NCBI GenBank assembly: GCA_003439945.1
Contig: QVRM01003901.1
Span: forward strand, 1 to 64,000
Direction: 5' to 3'
Source of the DNA: Dermanyssus gallinae
Lineage: Eukaryota > Arthropoda > Arachnida > Mesostigmata > Dermanyssidae
DNA length: 64,000 nt
Both the position numbers and the translations under genes were made by a program. Below are positions 43,101 to 55,819 of this stretch, piece after piece; position 1 is the stretch's first letter, and every line of letters starts with the position of its first letter. The notes under the pieces are model-generated. The model did no database searches, was not told the DNA's origin, and saw only the letters and a program-made list of their open reading frames with translations.

Positions 43101-43316
43101 CGAAATTCTTTAAACGAACGGTTTGGTGAGAAGTAGCAGCTGTAGAAGCACTCCCCGCTGCTAAGTCTTATACACGCCACACCCTCAACGCTTCCGATTT
43201 TTTTACAGCAATGTTCTTGCTTACTACCCACACTGCTGAATCACCTCTCTCGTCAACGAGCCATCCTCTGTCGCGGACAACCGTTCTGTTTGGTTCCGAA
43301 ACAAGACATACATTCG
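40105..43316 (-). mobile_element. Element G: 5'-truncated copy, last of the array
   Basis: Same subfamily as F, with poly(A), the same 3' UTR and a more decayed ORF2. It is cut off at about 43316 inside the endonuclease domain. No telomeric repeat follows; unique AT-rich DNA begins, so this is the inner border of the array. Confidence 0.85.
40390..43316 (-). pseudogene. Element G ORF2, multiple frameshifts
   Basis: Pieces of the endonuclease (CYFSPNRSFKEF) and of RT (PSSLRPI region degraded; FDISNAFNLM, GVPQGSILGP, AYADDLALV) and the finger (CLLCDSEEEDTAKHTVFQC) lie in several frames. It shares with F the TGA following RRTYY (near 42540). Confidence 0.8.
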
Positions 43317-44997
43317 AACGGCACGACGTTCTCAGCTCTTGGAAGCTATTGCGCTATGACTAATAAGACGGCTTCCGCTTGCGCAGATCTAAACTTACGG
43401 CTTACAGAATTTTGGTTAATAATAGTACAGGCAGTCATAACAGCAAAATAGCACTAGCTTTCTAATTTTATTGATTTTGTTGCATTTGAAGAGGCCCCAG
43501 AGGTAGGTACTTTTTAGGCCCACTGAGGGGCATAATCTATTAATATTCAGTGAAAAACAGTTAACAATATTCGTTGAACATCGTACGTATTAAACAAAAA
43601 TGATACGTTTTAGCGAGGGGGGCTTGTGCTCAACTGAGCATAAAACTAAAATAAATTGGCACGTACTAGAATTGGTCAACATGGTAATAATCTTAAGATT
43701 AACAACGACGCTTAAGCGATCATTTATTTACAGGTTTGTTCAGTATGGATTGGTTAGAAGCTGTCTTTTACTAGGCATAATGTGACTCAGCACCCCACCC
43801 TCTAGACAGCGTCGTAGCACGAGTTGCAACGATTTCGAACCGATCAGCAAAGAAGGCTGGTCAAACACTCGAACTGCCGAATTCACTGAATCTATCGATA
43901 AACAAGATCTCCTATACGAACCAAATAAAACCCGATATAACCTTGACCAGTTCTTAGAGGGTTAGCTCAAAGTTTCTAAATTTCGAGAGAACCAGTGCTG
44001 CTTCAAATATATAAAAGGCTTAATTTCTAATATCTCGAAAAGCCTTACTTTGGGATAGCTAGAAGACATTCAGGTGGTGCAGTTCTTAGTTCATGGTAGA
44101 GTTGCTCTATTGAGTGCATAATATATGACAGGAGCTACGTCTTCGCAAAAATCAGATCGAACATCATAGTTCTACAATTTATTTTGACTTAAAAATTATT
44201 CCATTATACGACTTGCGATATCTTCGTACCTACTGCACCAAGAGACGCCGTCATCAACGTCCCTCAGTCAGTCTTAGTAACAAAAAGTTTGGTCCAGACA
44301 TCTACATTGCGATTGCAAAATTGGTTTATCCAAGGGCAATAGTTAGTGACTGTCGTTACCGGCCGAGCGTTTGCTTCCAAACCCTTCTCATCCTGCTCAC
44401 TCACTTAGCATAAACTGATTGAACCACTGCGCAATCAATTCAAAGAGAAAAAGTTCAAAGCACATTGGTTTAAAAGGTCTTTATTTAACCATACCTGCTG
44501 CATACATTTACAGTGGCTACACATACCTGTACTACACTGTTCGGACATGGACATTTTTCTCTCCTTGGCTTTCATCGCAGAGCTCCTCAATTATTTGGCT
44601 GGACAAGACCCCGTGCATTTTTGGTGTAATTTAAGGTCCATCTGGTACACACATCTATGAAAATCTCAACTAGTTGAGTAAGTAGTGCTTCTTTTAGGGG
44701 TAATAAGCTATCACTGGTCCTTCGATACGCCAGGCATTTTTAGCTTACCCCCATACAAGTTATTAGCCATACCACCGTATTAGAGGCGATGGTTAGCGCC
44801 GTCTTAGCGTTAGATATCCTAACAAACTTTTTGTTCGGCTAGTTTCACGAGTTTTTGTCTAGAACGGCCATAAAAATTATCTACACATAAATACTAAGCG
44901 AATCGGTGGCCGAGATCTAAATATATAAATACTTATTAATTTTTCATTGCACTTTGCGTTCACAGAACGACTAAATGTTTATGTATGCATATATTTT

Positions 44998-45083
<86 letters not shown>

Positions 45084-48000
45084 AATGTATATATATATAT
45101 ATATATATATATACTGTTATGGTAAACGTATAGGACTTATTTAAGGCCCAATGACATATTTAAGGTTTTAATCTGCTTTTTCTAAAGGCAAAGCTAGCCA
45201 ATAAGTAATGTACGCTGTAAAAACAAACACAGTGATGAACATAAGCCTAAGTTCACGAATATTTTCGTTAAACACACTCTTCTACATGCTAAACAAGAAC
45301 CTTACAGTAAAAAATTGACCTAACATTTTTAACGACTAAAGATGGGCCTGTGTGTTTGGCACAACGACAGAAAATTGCGTAGACGTAGTAACCGACCAGG
45401 CATGTCGCCGGCCGTTAGCGGAATATTCTGCACGGTCCTTTGATGCAATACATGTGTACGTATATCGGCCGTTGTGTTACTTAGCTAAACAAGCTAAACT
45501 AGGTATGCAAGCAACTGGCAAAAAACATTAAGGAACAAGCCAAGGCGCCCTAAATGTTAGTTCAGCTATTGTTTTTTTAAAGCGTACACAAAGGAGCGAA
45601 AGCGGTTTCCATGTTCTCACCTGTGTAATTAAAATTCAAATCTATTTAGCCAATTTTAAAAACTAAATATCCACGAGCATCATATAATTTACTGAACACA
45701 AACGAGTATACTCTTACAACCTTACTGCGGTAGTGATTACCTAAACCACTCTCGGAGTTATATACAAGCAAACAGAAACCCGTTGAGAAGTTATTACTAC
45801 TACACCGCCAGATTAGCACTTTTGGCCCGGCTGCAGAAGCTATGGACGGTTGGTCTGTTTGGTAAATGCCCATTATATATCTCTGAGTTGTCATATTATA
45901 TAGTAAGTGCCTTCCCGTTGATCTAAAGATGGGTTCACCTCGTGTGCACTTATTTCGTCGTCCCTTTTCCTTTATGAGCTTCTACAAATGATAAAAGGGC
46001 AACTGCAGCCGGCGACATTGTTGTCGAGCAAATGGCAGCATACACTAAATGAATGCTTGCGCCGTTATAATGAGTAAGTTATATAAGTAATAGGTATCCC
46101 TTGCTTTAAAACAGATGTTGGATACTTTAAAAAAAATGATAAAATGGGAATATTCTCTAGCAATGGCGTTGGCTAATCGGATCTTGCGTTGGACTGTATC
46201 GGGTGGTCCATGTCGAAGTTACTGTACCCTTATATAGTTTAGGTACATTTTTGTTTGCTTATTTGTTACTTCTCCTTCAGGATTGATGTTATTTTGTAGA
46301 ATGTTCCTTAACAGTTGTAGCCTTAGCCTTGCGCTTGTTGTCGATGATGTAATACCTAAATGGTGAGCTGCCATAGAGATTCGCCCTCTTCCAAAGTAAG
46401 TTAAGTTCATTGTAAATCAATATTCACCAAACTTTATATATAACAGTTATCCACATAAAATATGTGTCGCTGCACCTGCACAAGTTTATGCAAACAATAA
46501 AGGCCACAGCACCAACGCACTTATTCGTATACCAGTATAATCAGCTATAAAAAACTTTGCGGGCAGAACGCGTTGTACGAGACTGACTGATATTGCGGCA
46601 CTCTTTGCGATCTCTTCACGTGAGGTCCATGGCAACTTGTTGCATAATTTGAAATAACAGAACTGAGACCAAGTGAAAAACGAGGCTCAACAATTGTGGC
46701 CCAACGACGTTGGTGACGGGTCTCTATATTCAATTTGTGCTTAACACCATAAACTTCTACGGAATTGTTAAATTGTTCGTAAGGCATTGTCATTTAGAAA
46801 GAGAGGAAAGTAAATTGTTGTGTTACCACTTATTTGTTCGTTTAATGTCGATCTATGAGTACTATTATTACTTAAAGCGAGAGGAGGGCGTTGATCTCTT
46901 TATTTACAGTGGGCGTCCGGCGGCATACACCGCCTAACTAATAATTACCTAGAATATTTAATGCCATCGACACTTTGGCATCTTTTTGTCGGGTCTATGT
47001 TTATCACCATCATTGTCGTTATTATTAATATTCTAACGCCCTCTCGACATTATATATATATATATATATATATACTCCTCGAGTATTGAATCATACGGCA
47101 TAGATTCGTAGATAGTGTCGTATGGGTCATATTGCTTAAACCCTAAGCAATATGGAGTTTTACATCTACCCTAATAATACATTACAGTTAGGGTGTAACA
47201 TTACTCTCTTGTGTACACTTGTAAATTGCCATGTTCTGTCCCACCTTTCGATAGCACTACCACCGTCATCAAAAATCGCGTCTACTATGAGAACGGCTTG
47301 CCACATTCATAATCATCAACGTCAGGCGCCTTCTCTCTTGTTGTAATAAAGACCTTTTATAAATCATGGCTCGTGCTTTGTATGCATTTTCCATCGGCTT
47401 GTTCGTGCTGGCAACCGAGCGGCAATTAATAGCGGTAATCATGTTTTTCTATCGTTGTATCTTCTGTAGGCTAAGTTGGTTTGCTAAGGGTCTTATATCT
47501 GTCCAAATGTATGTCTTCTCATGTCATTATTTATGCTCATACTCAAGATGCCACTTTATTGGCTATAATGGCTGCTGTACGTTGTCATATCATCACTATC
47601 CTGGATAATACTGTAAATATGCTTATCATTATTATTCTGTCTGTATTGTTAAAGCTTTCAAAACGCAAAAGCACAGCAATATGTTTTGATTTCTTGCCCA
47701 CGTGGCCCATGGTACTGTACATCAAATGCAACGAATAAATAAAGCTAAAATCTATACTGTAGCTGAGAGCATTACAACGATCTGTCTAACCCTAACACAA
47801 TCACGGCGCTTCCCATCTTCCCCTTCAATATAGTCGGATTTTAAGACTAATCGACAGCTTTACCCACACCACACTTCTATAGGCTTGCTGCTGTCGATGC
47901 TCTGCCTTTCGTAGATTTGTCAGCAATACGATCTGCTGTGAGCAGCTTGTACCGGCTGTTGTCTGTGCAGAAGATGCCTATTAACAGGGTGATCTGACAA

Positions 48001-48544
48001 ACAGCAAGATGTTATTACAATTGCGTTGGTTTCCTCCTGAGAAAGTATATTTCTTCGGCGTCCTTCTTCGCCTTGTCTGCCCTGGCAACGGCGTTTTGGG
48101 TTTGATTATGATGAGTATAGATAAAATTAGCGTTTACGGGCTGTTAGCCTTAAGAACAAGGATAACGAATGTCATCAAGTCTAGCGGGTGGCAGCGGTAA
48201 GAGCCGCCTAGGAACGTCTCTACTCGCCTCGCTTTGGTCAGGCAAACAACCAGCTCAACCCTTGTCTGCTAATCAAAGATGCTAAAGCACTTTGGGGATA
48301 TTTGTTGGTAGTTGGTGTCGCCACGACACTGCCTCGTTTGCCTTTGGGTATAACTGTAGTTCATACGGAATAATATTTAAACATATTACTTTGTTATTAA
48401 CATAGGTTTGATTGTAGTAATTAGCTAACAAATAAATGCCGTAGTGGGTTGCTTGCTAGGTTATAACCAGAACTATAAGTAAATGTTAATGTGTTGCAAT
48501 CATTGTACGATAATGATAATAGATATTTGGTTAGTTTATCTACA
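43317..48544. other. AT-rich unique DNA with no recognisable gene
   Basis: Between the retrotransposon array and the GluCl gene I see only short open stretches without recognisable protein similarity, plus simple repeats. No tRNA or rRNA was recognised. The part nearest 48544 should contain the GluCl 3' UTR; I see no AATAAA on the minus strand in the first 180 bases after the stop. Confidence 0.5.
45001..45112. repeat. (TA)n microsatellite, about 110 bp
   Basis: An almost pure TA run with two small interruptions near 45071-45088. Shorter TA runs occur at 47051-47073, 55779-55818 and 62480-62516. Confidence 0.95.
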
Positions 48545-48623
48545 TTAGTCAGCGTCCTCTCGAAAGAGGTACGTCGTCCAGTACACCAGGTTGAACAACG
48601 CGAACATTAACGGGAAGAATATT
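48545..48623 (-). CDS. GluCl: GluCl exon H: M4 and stop
   Basis: Encodes [16 protein letters not shown] then [10 protein letters not shown] and TAA (48545-48547). Acceptor ttttcag. The short tail after M4 is usual for the family. Confidence 0.95.
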
Positions 48624-51600
48624 CTGAAAATAGAAGAAAATGCATAGAGAAAACATTTTAGGTACGTGCAAATATATTGTCTTTATGCTAGCAAAAAAGC
48701 TTGTCATCAAATCGGGAAACGCAGACATGCATATCTATCTTATTTAACAGAAACACGGGTGCATTTCTAAAAAAATTGATATAAAAATTAAGCTCACAAA
48801 ATTTAATTAATGTGAAATACTTATAGATGACTCAATGTGCATACAGTTCAATACTTGTGAATTGTTCTGTTCTAATACGCATACACTGTGGTTAATACCT
48901 TGAGATGACATCGATCCTCTTGGATCTGGTGGGGAACCGGGAGAGCCACGACCGGCACAGGTTGGAACTCGTTGAAGAGGGACCTTTCATATGAACCTGC
49001 AATTCAAAAGCAATCATGAAAACCAATAGTAAACTGTAGTAAATGCAAAGCGATGCTTTTGTGACTATATATATGCTAGAATGTTTAAAATCCGTGTATT
49101 GTCTCCCGTATAAACCCTACTCCAACAAATCTCCGGTATAATACCCTGATCTATACTAAGAGAACCTTTTCAACTAATAACACTTTGACTCAAATGTTGA
49201 ACGATTGGAAACTAGTTTTTTTCTGATTACCCAAATTAGCATAACAACCATAGTGTTCTGCTAACTTCCAGTAAACGTTCCGCCGGTTGCCTGCCGCCTC
49301 TACAAAATCTACACAAAGCCACTATGTTGTTTCATTAACGATATTTCTGAAGTATCTTATTTTTTTTTCAGTTGCCTTTATGGTATTCAAGTACCATTTT
49401 GTCACAGAACCAGTTTCCAGAGAACCTTACACTTTTTCTAGAAGGTGTCAGCGCTTCATTCATCACAACAGGTATCGAAAAACTGGTTCCGTTTTGTATA
49501 CATCTGAGGTCTACATTCACCAAAGCCAAAAGTGCCGCTATTACTAGGTTAGCGACAATGCGGAGTGTGATGTTATCCAGCATTGTCCTCCGTGATGGAA
49601 ATAGTACATCCTAAACCCGCACTTTTCGCTTTTTTATGCTTAGCTGTTTTAAATTTATTTCACTTATTAAACCCTTTTACATAATGCTTAAGCCGGTCGT
49701 CTAAGAAAAAGACGACATCGCGTCAGAGGCAAGGAGAGGCTTTCAGGTAGAGGCGTCCGGATATCTCCGTTATACAAGGAAATTCGAGTTCGAGTAAACG
49801 AAGCAGTCCTTTGGTTAATCAGTATCTTATTGAAGTACACCGGTCGATAAAGGCTATCTGATGTTGAAAGCTCTCCATTAGTAACAAGGTGCACCCATTG
49901 CAGATACGACGCTATATTAGTCCCACCCTCGATTAAACACGTAGCTCGCTTCCTTGATTTTACGTTTTGTCCAACAGTAACGGAAACCGTATTAAAGATA
50001 CTTCATGCTCCTATCAGTTACAACGACACTAATTGGCCGTTTTGCATAGTCCACGTACGGGACTCAGCTACACGCTGTGTGGTCTTTCTCTACGTATTTG
50101 ATAACTTCCGTAAGAATTCTGGTATTGTTTAGTGCAGAAGGTAGCATGTTCACGAAACATCACGAATATGCCCTTGTATTTCTTATTGACACGTCTGACA
50201 AAATCAATCAATCGTACACGATTTTACAAGCGTTACCAACGTTGAAACAGGATATCCTTTGGTCATAATTCACTCTTGCTGCACATTGCGTAATTGTCTT
50301 CAGGCAGCGCTACACAGAACACGGCATCGCCACCCTGTGCCGGCATTTTGAGTACCGCCTTCACAAAAATGTTCCTGTCCACAACCAGGCGAGTATGTAC
50401 GAAGCTGACGTTTTGGCCGCCAGCCATGCCACTCCCATTGCGCTCAACCTACACTTCAAAATTTTCCACTCCATCAGCTGCACTGTCTTTCTGTAACGAA
50501 ACTTTGTTTTGCCGCTCCTGCTCCGTCGGAAGCTGACAAAGCAAAGACGTCAGCGCAAAATATATCAAAGATTTACCGACCTGTTCCTTGTGAACCCTTA
50601 CACACCCGTATCTGGCTATGGCACCTTTGTTTTCAACTTTCATATATGTCTCTTATGCTTAGAGACTCGCTTGCCATCCTTCTCATTCTTCACGTCGCTT
50701 CTGGGAGCTTCCCTTACCGATGCGACACTGGATGGTGTACTGCGCAGACAACTTGTTGAAGTCAGCCGATGGTGCAGCAGACTTCAAACTCTAGATACCT
50801 TTTGCGACAAAGTCCCTCCACCCCTCGCTAAATGTACCTTCTGCGTTGTTCATCTTATTTGAAAATAATTGACCTTCTCGACAGTTTTGGCGATATTCTG
50901 CGCACGGAACTACAACGCCTACACGACGTTCACCTGAGATCTGCATCCTGGGCTCCGGCATCACTTCCTATGAGCGCTGGGGGCTTGGGAATCCGCCGCG
51001 CTAGGGATTTGTCATTATCTTGTTACTTGAAATCCTCGTCAACGTTTATTAATATATTAATTTCCATGAGAGTTAAAGCTGCCGCAGCTCAGCTGACCAG
51101 GCCCTCTTATTTGGACCTAATGAGCGGGAAGTGGCTACAAACCTTCTCTCGCTGCAACTAGGGACAATGCTGGGCAATAGTACACTCCGGATCGTCCCCT
51201 TCTGCGTCTCGGGGAGGCTGTTTGGGGATCTGTAACCGGACCGCCGCAGCGGAACACGCGCTGTCCTGACGGTTCAACGTGGGTCGTCACACAGGACATT
51301 CCGCCATCAACGACGAATTTGTACACCGTGCTCTGCAGAGCGCCCACTTGAAGAAAGATTCAGTGAAAGAGCGTCTCGGCATGTGCGTCAACATCCTCCT
51401 ACGCCTATATGGAAAAGCTCTAACACCATTGGATCGAGGCTGCTAGTATAGGACGCTACGGATTTGTGTACACTTGCCAGTAGTTATACTGCGCGCAGCT
51501 GGCGCCAGACTTTAGCTGGCGTGAGCGCACGTGTACACGCTGAAAGGTGTATTGTTTGGCGAAGTACAGGGAGCTGCCGCCGCAATACGTAAGTCAGCCG

Positions 51601-54600
51601 ATAGCTATTGAAACGTTAGGGCCAATAGGAAGACCGTCAAGATCCCTAAGGAGCTCGGGAAGAGGTTAACTGCTGTGGCAAAAGATCTGCGAGCCAGGGA
51701 TTACCTGTTGCAGCGTATCTATTAGGTAAGTCAAAAAGTTCGTCGGCTTTCTGGGACCACATTTTTGCAGCAGGGCCGCCTGAGAGTGCGGCTGGGTGTT
51801 TACATTCAGGAGCAGACCCGTGGCGGCGCGACGGTATACCGGTTCCAACTTTACCGTTTCGTTTGCGGAATTGGCAGCTGTTTGCAATGGAGGACAAAAA
51901 TACGCATTTTCGACACATTATGTTGTTCTCCTACCGTGAAGGCATAAGTGCAGCGTAAACAACCCGGAGGATATGTGCAGTCTACGGCGAAAACGCAGTA
52001 CACAAATCCACAGTCGAAAAGCGATTCGCCCGTTTCAAAGCTGCAAACTTCAATCTCGAAGATGAACCGAGGTCAGGACGACCCAATGTTGTGGAGACCG
52101 ACGAAGTCATAAGCCTGGTTACTTCGAACCCAGGTTTGACCATAACAGAAATTGAAGATGTAACGGGAGTCTCCCACGGAACCGTTTGGAATCGCCTCCA
52201 TGATGCAGGTTTCTCGTGCAAGCGGAATATCTGGCTACCACACGACCTCAATGGTAGGCAGCTTGAAGGGCGAGTCGATACCTGTCACGCACTCCTCCGG
52301 AAGAACTCGAATGAGCGATTTCTGAGTAGATTGATAACCGGCGATGAAAAATGGATACTCTACAGAAACGTCACACAGAAAAGAAGTTGGGTCCCCAGAG
52401 GTTCTCAGGCCGCAGCTATCCCTAAACCTGAAATTCATCAGAAGAAGGTTATGCTGTGCTGCTGGTGGGACTGTAAGGGCGTCGTGTATTTTGAGCTGCT
52501 TCCAATGGGTCAGACGATCAACTCCGTCGTCTACTGCAGACAACTCGAAGATTTGAAGGCTGCAGTAGCAACGAAGCGCTCGGAATTGTCAAACAGGTGG
52601 GGCGTCACTTTTTAACATGACAAGGCGACACCACACAAAAGTTTGGCCACCCGGCAAAAATTGGCGGAGTTTGACTGGGATGTGCTGCCGCACCCAGCTT
52701 ATAGTCCCGACCTCGCACCATCTGATTATCACTTGTTCAGGTCTCTCCAGAACTCCCGTGATGGCACAACATTTGAATCCTTGGAGGCTATAAAAAATCA
52801 CCTCACTCAGTATTTCGACGAGAAGGACAAGACTTTCTGGGAGAAAGGAATCATGGATCTACCGAGGCGATGGGCGAAGGTTATCGAACAAAACGGTCAA
52901 TATATCATTGAATAAAAATACTTTTGTCTGCATAAATAAGGCTCTTTAAAATCGGGTAAAGAGCCGACGAACTTTTTGACTTACCTAATACATGGAAGTA
53001 CAACGTGTAAATGCAGCGACCGTGGTGGGGTTGCTTCCACCGCCGCAGTAAGGGCTGTCAGAAGTGCCGTAGCAGTAATAGCTAATATTTGACCGCTGAC
53101 TCTTTTCCTCGTGAAAGGCAGGGCATACGATATAGGTTATATGGCAACGAAATAAAATTGTTATATTGGTTGACCCTCAGAGGTCTCTCAAGACTTATTA
53201 CTAACATGAATAGGTGGCTGCCACCGACTCCAAACCAGCCGGTTAACACCCTTTACCTAGTCAATCAGGGGTACTACGATTGCGATGCCTGCTGCCTTTT
53301 TAATATTTAATAGACATCATGAGAACTGCGCCTGCGGTACAGGTAAACTTCTTAATTTTTTTTATTTCTAATGCATTAAAACGCAATACTTGAGATTCAA
53401 GGAAACATGATTTACAGGTGTACTGCATGCAATATACTTTGTTGTTCTCTTTTTAGACTTTGCGGTGTTAGGTTAGATATTTATGTGCCAATGATAGCTA
53501 ACTGCCATGACATTCTAAATATTATGTTAACTTTTAGAACAGAATTAACTATTAAGTCACTATTATCTGTAAAATAGTTATAATATATCAAACAACAAAA
53601 TAGAGCTGTATGTTGTCTCGGACTGGTGCTACTAACCTCACATTGCCGGATTTCTTGTGGTGGCGCAGTATGCGTTCTTTGCCGAGGTACAAGAATGTCG
53701 GCATCGTTGGGAAGTGCGTTACGCGCCATACCGCCCCGTTCCGCGGCACTACCCTGGAATGGCTGGGTTGGTCGTAAAAGGCGAAAAAACAAAGACCCAG
53801 TTTACTATGCGAAGAGTAAGGGATATATGAAAATGGTAAAGGTAACGTAATGTGGTGATTCATCGTCGTCATTTATTTAATCTACTTTGTTGTGTACATA
53901 GAACATTACATTGGTCAGTATATTGATAGCACTTTCGGATAAACTGCCGCACATAACTGAGGGAGAAAAGTGGTCATTCAGTACTGCACAAGCGAATTCG
54001 GCATTCTTACCTTTGCGCTCTAACAATAGAAGTAGACACTGGTAAGCTAAAAAATACATTACTATTTTCTTTATAACTTGTTAATACTTACCATGGCGAA
54101 TGCTTCGTCGCAGTGATCAATGGCGCTCTGATTGTTCTCAAGACCCGCGGCTGCGATCGAAGCAGGCAGAAGCCACTTCTGCCGCTGCTGGCTTGCCTGC
54201 GGCACAGACTATAACAGTTGCAGGGTAACACGTCGGCCAAGAAGAATTTGAGTCAACAACAAACGTTTAAACGATATAAATCAGAATTGAATTAGCAGAG
54301 GTGGAAATTTTATGAAAACCGCCGACCAATCAGCGACGAGGACAGGTGGAACGTTCGAGATGTCGAATCTTCGAGAAGATTCAATCCATCGTTTAACATT
54401 ACTACTATGCGAACGCTACGGCGTCCCTTGAGCAAATAAATAGCCCGGGAAAGGGATGATCAAACGCATGCTTCGGCCGGCAACGCTATCAGTTAAACAT
54501 TACGCTGTGTGTTGTCACTCATCGTCCCGAGTCTCTCGTGTCGTAGTAAACGCCTGGCTAAGCGTACAATCCCCAGTTAACTTAGCGTAATCATTTCTAC

Positions 54601-55771
54601 ATTTGGTAGCGATGCAATTTGATTGCATCGTTACAATATGATATATTTAAATGATCCGAGAGCAAACGCTGCGGATATACTGTCTCTAAAGCAAAGTCTT
54701 CCCCATGTAGGCATTGGCCTCATTTCCCGATATCCGCGGCAGTATTAGCCTTAAGGTTTAAAGACAAAAACTAACCCGAAAACAAAGGGAGTGCAATACT
54801 TGAACCGCTAAGAGTATGGCATTAGCCAAGAAAATTAAGGCCGCTTATTCTTCTCAGCGACGCAGAAGATTGCAGACACTGTCGAAAGACACAAGATTAA
54901 ATCGACCAAAGCCTAGATGCGGGTGTTATAATGCGGGAGGCTAATGATTCGCTTAAGCTGGTGTTCACTTGGATGGCGTTCCTCTACCCACATTTCATTA
55001 CTACTGTTCATTAGTTAATTCAAATGAATGGTCGAATAAGATTGTAATATAATATATAAAAAGACCAGCACCACAAGCAAGGAGTTTGTGTATGAGCAAG
55101 TAATACAAACCTGCTTGTGGATATTCTGCCTCCTCTGATCGGAGCGAGAGGCGTAGTTGACGAGGGCGAACTCCAGTAGGGCTCCAAATACGAAGGTGAG
55201 GCACACACCCGTCCACACGTCAATGGCTTTCGTATACGATACAGGCGGCAGAGAAGCATTTATACCTAAAACAAAGCAACAATACCATTAAACGTTGCAT
55301 AGAAGTCAAGTTAAAAACGCTAAATTATCATCGGCATAGACTATCACAAAGCTGCGTGCCCAAGTAAAGAAGTGTCTGCAGCACGCACAACAACCTACGG
55401 AACTTTGTAAGTGGAAGAGCAGTGTCTTCCCAAATTCAGCAAGGCTACCTGTTTAAGAAAGTACAGCTTTCCCGGCAAATATATATAGAGATAATCTTTA
55501 CACGTGCGACTGATAATACTGTTAATAAGCTGTCCGAAAAATCACGCTGAACACTCTATTCTGGTTTCGGGCCACTAGGGAAAGCAGTAAACAAGCAATC
55601 GCACGCCTGTCACGGCGCGCCTTCGTGGAGACAAGCGCATGCAGGGGACACCAGGCTGAGAAAGCCAATTTTAAAACAGACTCAAACATAACACATTTAA
55701 AGTACTGAAAAAAAATAATTTTCTCAACTTAAATTATTACTGCCACTGTTCTTTGTGGTCGACTGCTGTTT

Positions 55772-55819
<48 letters not shown>

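Larger units (their letters stand above)
51722..52988 (+). mobile_element. Cecropia-like mariner (1267 bp) inserted in the RLE relic
   Basis: Terminal inverted repeats match exactly over 27 bases from ttaggtaagtcaaaaag inward, flanked by TA at 51720-51721 and 52989-52990. The transposase most resembles the group that includes Hsmar1/SETMAR, judged from motifs only. Confidence 0.92.
50690..53060 (+). pseudogene. RLE LINE relic, second copy, split by mariner
   Basis: Encodes [20 protein letters not shown] and [19 protein letters not shown], matching the thumb region of the element at 1-3321, then decayed nuclease-domain sequence. YLLQR is followed by the mariner at 51722, and the match resumes at 52991. 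Frameshifts and stops throughout; 5'-truncated. Confidence 0.8.
48997..53636 (-). other. GluCl intron F-G (4.6 kb) with nested transposon relics
   Basis: Holds a LINE ORF1 fragment (50235-50545), an RLE LINE relic (about 50690-53060) and a mariner inside it. A minus-strand stretch near 49560-49583 ([10 protein letters not shown]) resembles the RLE LINE sequence near 2638-2670 and may be one more scrap. Confidence 0.75.

Noticed and set aside
47366..47738. Open frames near 47.4-47.7 kb with hydrophobic content
   Set aside because: No recognisable motif, splice structure or conserved neighbour; AT-rich DNA gives such frames by chance.
49368..49583. Minus-strand frame with a hydrophobic start resembling a secreted protein
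   Set aside because: Its first residues match the RLE LINE (MLDNNTLRIV near 2638-2670); it is more likely a decayed fragment than a gene, and it lies inside a GluCl intron.
53089..53310. Open frame after the mariner
   Set aside because: Lies at or past the end of the RLE relic; no similarity recognised.
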